Part shown: one piece after another, positions 6,478 through 8,979 of the stretch
Layout of the letters: every line of letters starts with the position of its first letter
Numbering within the stretch: the first letter of the stretch is position 1
NCBI GenBank assembly: GCA_041750975.1
Contig: JBGSYN010000204.1
Span: 1-8,979, forward strand
Direction: 5' to 3'
Origin: JBGSYN01 sp041750975
GTDB lineage: Bacteria > Pseudomonadota > Alphaproteobacteria > Geminicoccales > Geminicoccaceae
DNA: 8,979 nt
Made by a program: the position numbers and the translations under genes
The notes under the pieces: generated by a model
Database searches by the model: none
What the model was told of the DNA's origin: nothing
What the model saw: the letters and a program-made list of their open reading frames with translations, nothing else

Positions 6478-7271
6478 TCGATCCAGACCTTGAACCCGAC
6501 GAGCGAGGTCGGCCCGAAGGTATGGGTAAGGGGCACATCGGCGGCATCACGGCCATGCGCAATCAGGACCCGACCGACCATGGGCCGGTTGTTTCTCGGA
6601 TCGAAAGCCCACCATTTGCCGCCGAGATAGACTTCCATCCAGGCCGCGAAATCCATGGACGCATAAGGCGGCGGTTGGCCGATATCGCTGACATAGCCCG
6701 TGCAATAGCGGGTCGGGATATTCATGCAGCGACAGAAGGCGACCGCGAGGTGCGTGAAGTCCCGGCAGACTCCGTGGCGCTCTGCATAAGTTTCCGCCGC
6801 CGTCCGGGTGGCGCGGGAGTGCTCGTAGCCGAACGTCACATGATTATGGACAAAATCGCAGATCGCCTGAACGCGAGACCAGCCCGGCGCGGTATTGCCG
6901 AAGAGGCGCCAGGCTTCCTCCGAGAGGCAGTCGGTTTCGCAATATCGGCTGCCGAGGAGAAAGAGCAGCGTTTCGGGGGATAGCTCCTCGACAGGATGCT
7001 GCACGGCATCCCATGCAACGGGGTCGGGCGCTCCGTCGTTCTTGATGATGCCGTTGGTGCCGAGCGTGAAGCGCCCGGCCGGTGCTACCAGCCGATTGCA
7101 CCAATTGCCGAACGTATCGCGGTAGCTCTGAATCGGTACGGGCGGTGTCGTCCGCAGTTGGTCCGGAACTTCGAAAAAGCCGACGCGCGAATAATGCACG
7201 TTCAGCATGACGATCATCGGAGTGGGGTTAGGGACCTCGTAATTCAGTTCGCAGCCAAGCTGGATACGCAC
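6462..7271 (-). CDS. Transglutaminase-like family protein, catalytic His position is Ala
   Basis: A 269-residue cytosolic protein of the bacterial transglutaminase-like (papain-fold) superfamily. The N-terminal part (RIQLGCELNYEVPNPTPMIVMLNVHYSRV) is the beta-rich domain typical of these proteins. The fold's core follows: WSRVQAICDFVHNHVTFGYEHS, then RHGVCRDFTHLAVAFCRCMNIPTRYCTGY with catalytic Cys169, then MDFAAWMEVYLGGKWWAFDPRNN with Asp224. Where most members have F-H-A-W, this one has F208-A209-A210-W, so the usual catalytic histidine is missing. Enzyme activity (amide cleavage or transfer) is therefore doubtful, or another histidine serves. GTG 7271 was chosen because GAGGAG lies six bases upstream and the protein then begins MRIQLGCEL, as relatives do. 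An ATG at 7319 would add 16 unrelated residues. No signal peptide. It is co-directional with the pentapeptide gene; the role is unknown. Confidence 0.85.
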   Translation of the reverse strand: MRIQLGCELNYEVPNPTPMIVMLNVHYSRVGFFEVPDQLRTTPPVPIQSYRDTFGNWCNRLVAPAGRFTLGTNGIIKNDGAPDPVAWDAVQHPVEELSPETLLFLLGSRYCETDCLSEEAWRLFGNTAPGWSRVQAICDFVHNHVTFGYEHSRATRTAAETYAERHGVCRDFTHLAVAFCRCMNIPTRYCTGYVSDIGQPPPYASMDFAAWMEVYLGGKWWAFDPRNNRPMVGRVLIAHGRDAADVPLTHTFGPTSLVGFKVWIDEVAA

Positions 7272-7683
7272 CTCGTTCTCCTCAACGCAAGTTTTCCAAG
7301 AGATGCGTGCCCGTGACATCTCATGCCTGGCTCAACGCCTTACCCGCAAATGCGATGCGACAACAGCGATAGCATTGATACGCCGGTGTCGATTCCGCCA
7401 ACCGCCACGCGGAGTTTTTATCAATCATCGAGCAGCCATAAATGGTTCCGTCAACTCAATGGACGGCGGTCTCCAGGCAACCATATGTGGTCTCCCGTAA
7501 ACTGTGGATTTGCGGTCGTCCCGTTACGATCTGGCTTTCGTCACCAAGAAAGAAACGGTTGGTGTCCAAGCCGCTGCCTGAACCTATTTTGTCATGGGAA
7601 CGTAGCGGCGAGGGCTATCGCCGTTCTTGAGCGAGTTTTCGTCATAATTGACATGATGCGGACCACGCGCCACCGCTTTATCG
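7272..7683. other. 412-base divergent intergenic region without a convincing gene
   Basis: This stretch separates the divergent transglutaminase-like and DUF1232 genes and must hold their promoters. Its base composition is less GC-rich than the genes. Short open frames on the plus strand (within 7303-7691) have atypical composition, no ribosome-binding site and no recognisable motif. A CATAAT at about 7640 could be a -10 element for the DUF1232 gene, but no fitting -35 is seen. GGAAC at 7590 followed by CGTT lies 20 bases away, too far for an EcfG promoter. It might be a decayed gene, but nothing in it is recognised. Confidence 0.5.
7278..7283 (-). promoter_or_regulatory. Ribosome-binding site that fixes the transglutaminase-like start
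   Basis: On the minus strand GAGGAG stands six bases before GTG 7271. It lies inside the longer possible reading frame from ATG 7319, which has no comparable site, and so supports the shorter protein. Confidence 0.6.
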
Positions 7684-8082
7684 ATGAATGACCAAACGAG
7701 CACTTCGCCGGTTCGACGACTCTCTGCTTGGGCGCGGACTGTCAAAAGGGACATGCACGCGCTCTATCTTGCATCGCGGGATGCGCGGATGCCGTGGCAT
7801 GCGAAGATGCTCGCAGCGCTGATTCTTGGCTATGCCTTAAGCCCGATCGACCTGATTCCGGATTTCATCCCCGTTCTCGGCTATCTCGATGACCTGCTGT
7901 TGTTGCCGCTCGGCATGGTCCTGGTCATCCGCCTGATTCCCCCGGAGCTCATGGCCGAATGTCGGAACCGGGCCGACCAGGCAGCGCATTTGCCCACCAG
8001 CCGCACGGCGGTCGGCGTGATCGTCGCCTTGTGGTTGCTGGCAATCGGGATCACCGTTTATTGGCTGAGCAAAGTCCTCTAG
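7684..8082 (+). CDS. DUF1232 (YkvA-like) membrane protein
   Basis: A 132-residue protein with the DUF1232 signature: DARMPWHAKMLAALILGYALSPIDLIPDFIPVLGYLDDLLLLPLGMVLVIRLIP, around residues 33-87. The core YALSPIDLIPDFIPVLGYLDD is conserved in a large bacterial family whose biochemical role is not known. A basic N-terminal region (RRLSAWARTVKRDMHALYLASR) comes first. A second hydrophobic segment (AVGVIVALWLLAIGITVYWLSKVL) ends the protein as a C-terminal membrane anchor, so it is probably an inner-membrane protein with two or three spans. ATG 7684 was chosen as the first start. No clear ribosome-binding site precedes it, and a start at ATG 7753 after AAAAGGGAC is possible but would shorten the conserved basic region. 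It stands alone, divergent from the transglutaminase-like gene. Confidence 0.87.
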   Translation: MNDQTSTSPVRRLSAWARTVKRDMHALYLASRDARMPWHAKMLAALILGYALSPIDLIPDFIPVLGYLDDLLLLPLGMVLVIRLIPPELMAECRNRADQAAHLPTSRTAVGVIVALWLLAIGITVYWLSKVL

Positions 8083-8145
8083 CAAGAGCAGCATCATTTT
8101 TGGTCAGAACGGCCCGGATATAGACACATTGAATCTTTGACGGCT

Positions 8146-8178
8146 GAGACCGATGTGTTTCGAACGGGGTCGGTTTTT
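8146..8178 (+). terminator. Possible intrinsic terminator after the DUF1232 gene
   Basis: GAGACCGA (8146-8153) can pair, with two G-U wobbles, with TCGGTTTT (8170-8177), and the pairing runs into a five-T tract followed by CTCT. The loop of 16 bases is long and the stem is moderate, so this is a weak call. It lies 63 bases after the DUF1232 stop and before the promoter region of the next plus-strand gene. Confidence 0.35.
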
Positions 8179-8274
8179 CTCTGCAAGACCAGTGATATGA
8201 TTATATTCCTTGATCTATATTGAGATGTGTGCTACTCCTTGTCACCCGTGTAATCATGCAAGGAGCCTGGAATT

Positions 8275-8979
8275 ATGGCCGAATCTGGTCCCGATCAGGA
8301 TGCCGAGAAGTCTTTTTCCATTGAGATACCACCCAAGCGCGGCCCCAACACGCCCGAGGGCAAAGCGCGATCCTCGATGAATGCTCTGAAGCACGGGTTT
8401 CGGGCGGAGAAGTTCCGGTTGTTGCCGGAGGAGTCGGTTGAGGAGTTCGTGGCTTTTGCCGCGGAGATCAGGAGGGATTTAAAGCCCGGCGGTGCCATGG
8501 AGCGGCAGTTCGTCGAGGCGATCGTCATCGCCTTCTGGCGGGAGACGCGGGCGGATCGGATGGAGGCGGATGTCATGTCCGACATGCCGCCGACCAGCCC
8601 CGACCGGGTGCATGGCAGCAATCTCGTCAACAAGCCCGAGAACCGCGCCTCGCTGGCGACCATGCTGCGCTATCGCGGTCAGGTCTCGATGGACCTCAAG
8701 CGCGCGCTTGCCAATCTCGCGGCTTATCGGAACGGTCGCGGTTCGGCGCCTGAGGAAGATTACACGAACGATTTCGCCCCCATCTCGGGGCCCGCAAACG
8801 AGAATTACACGAACGATTTCCCGCCCGCCGCCGAGGCTGCTGATGAAAATTACACAAACGAATTAGCCGTTAGCAATTCTAGCGCTCTATCGGCCTCACC
8901 CACACCCGAACCACCATGTCCGGGTGAGCCCGAGAGGGGCGGGTCGCCCCTTTCGGATAACCTTCCTACAGCAAAATGC
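8275..8979 (+). CDS. TPEGKARSS/NALKHG-type protein of unknown function (open at right edge)
   Basis: An open frame of 235 codons with no stop before the window ends. ATG 8275 follows a strong AAGGAG (8260-8265) nine bases upstream. Residues 23-41 (GPNTPEGKARSSMNALKHG) are a basic motif seen at the start of many hypothetical proteins in alphaproteobacteria and planctomycetes, followed by a charged helical region: LPEESVEEFVAFAAEIRRDLKPGGAMERQFVEAIVIAFWRETRADRMEADV (50-100) and MLRYRGQVSMDLKRALANLAAYR (130-152). The C-terminal part is low-complexity and contains a 15-residue repeat with YTND/YTNE cores at residues 162, 177 and 192, then a Pro/Ser-rich tail. No signal peptide or membrane span is seen. 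The basic motif and high charge suggest nucleic-acid binding, but that is only a guess; the family has no function I can name. The gene stands alone after a 192-base gap. Confidence 0.8.
   Translation, partial: MAESGPDQDAEKSFSIEIPPKRGPNTPEGKARSSMNALKHGFRAEKFRLLPEESVEEFVAFAAEIRRDLKPGGAMERQFVEAIVIAFWRETRADRMEADVMSDMPPTSPDRVHGSNLVNKPENRASLATMLRYRGQVSMDLKRALANLAAYRNGRGSAPEEDYTNDFAPISGPANENYTNDFPPAAEAADENYTNELAVSNSSALSASPTPEPPCPGEPERGGSPLSDNLPTAKC
8758..8865 (+). repeat. Three in-frame 45-base repeat units with a YTN core
   Basis: An 18-base core starts at 8758, 8803 and 8848, exactly 45 bases (15 codons) apart. The first two cores are identical from TTACACGAACGATTTC, and the third has TTACACAAACGAATTA. 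The 27-base linkers between cores are unlike one another. The core encodes (D/N)YTN(D/E)(F/L). Strict spacing with diverged linkers suggests an old duplication under selection on the core peptide. Confidence 0.75.
8930..8956 (+). repeat. GC-rich hairpin inside the 3'-end open frame
   Basis: CCGAGAGGGGCG and CGCCCCTTTCGG pair over 12 bases with one G-U wobble around a GGT loop. No T-run follows (ATAACCTTCC), and the frame remains open through it, so it is more likely a coding-region or mRNA structure than a terminator of the gene as drawn. Confidence 0.4.

Noticed and set aside
7590..7618. GGAAC ... CGTT pair before the DUF1232 gene as an EcfG promoter
   Set aside because: The spacer is 20 bases, outside the 16-17 expected for this promoter class.
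7303..7691. Three short overlapping plus-strand open frames
   Set aside because: No ribosome-binding sites, odd composition (many Cys, Trp, Ser and Arg), no family resemblance; treated as intergenic.
8295..8663. Minus-strand open frame opposite the last gene
   Set aside because: Ser/Arg-rich without motifs; the plus-strand frame has a strong ribosome-binding site and a known N-terminal motif.
8758..8865. The three 45-base repeats as a CRISPR array
   Set aside because: Cores are only about 18 bases, stay in frame inside a coding sequence, diverge in the third copy, and no cas gene is present.

Overview
This GC-rich window (GC lower in the gaps between genes) looks like chromosomal DNA of an alphaproteobacterium, probably a heterotroph of the Rhodospirillales/Rhizobiales type. 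The grounds are codon use, tripartite tricarboxylate transporter (TTT) and TAXI binding proteins, an alphaproteobacterial-style transglutaminase-like protein and a DUF1232 protein. No rRNA, tRNA, transposase, phage gene or CRISPR array was seen.

Layout. Positions 1-4910 are a compact minus-strand gene block, read right to left: a cytosolic type I sulfatase (start 4910), then the three TTT genes tctC, tctB and tctA, then the first 78 codons of a sulfotransferase cut by the left edge. Gaps inside the block are 47, -3, 10 and about 26 bases, so it is probably one operon. At 4911-5079 a divergent promoter region separates it from a plus-strand TAXI-type periplasmic binding protein (5080-6048), which has no TRAP permease beside it. 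A long hairpin at 6058-6091 closes the TAXI gene and faces the end of a small pentapeptide-repeat gene (6099-6305, minus). Upstream of that lies a transglutaminase-like gene (6462-7271, minus), whose stop codon sits in the loop of a strong hairpin. A 412-base region with no convincing gene (7272-7683) precedes a DUF1232 membrane protein (7684-8082, plus). The last gene (from 8275, plus, open at the right edge) encodes a TPEGKARSS...NALKHG-type protein of unknown function with a three-unit 15-residue repeat.

How the genes may work together (inference). TctC binds a small anionic compound in the periplasm and TctAB import it. The sulfatase lacks a signal peptide and carries the C-x-P-x-R formylglycine motif, so it would cleave sulfate from the compound inside the cell. 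The sulfotransferase at the end of the same block suggests sulfo-group chemistry in both directions. The TAXI protein could supply a second ligand or act as a sensor. The right half of the window (pentapeptide, transglutaminase-like, DUF1232 and repeat-bearing proteins) shows no clear link to the transport block.

Several starts were moved from the longest open frame on the basis of ribosome-binding sites (sulfatase to GTG 4910, transglutaminase-like to GTG 7271). The strongest candidates for something undescribed are the sulfatase-TTT-sulfotransferase block with its divergent orphan TAXI protein, the transglutaminase-like protein with alanine at the expected catalytic histidine, and the in-frame 45-base repeats near the right edge.
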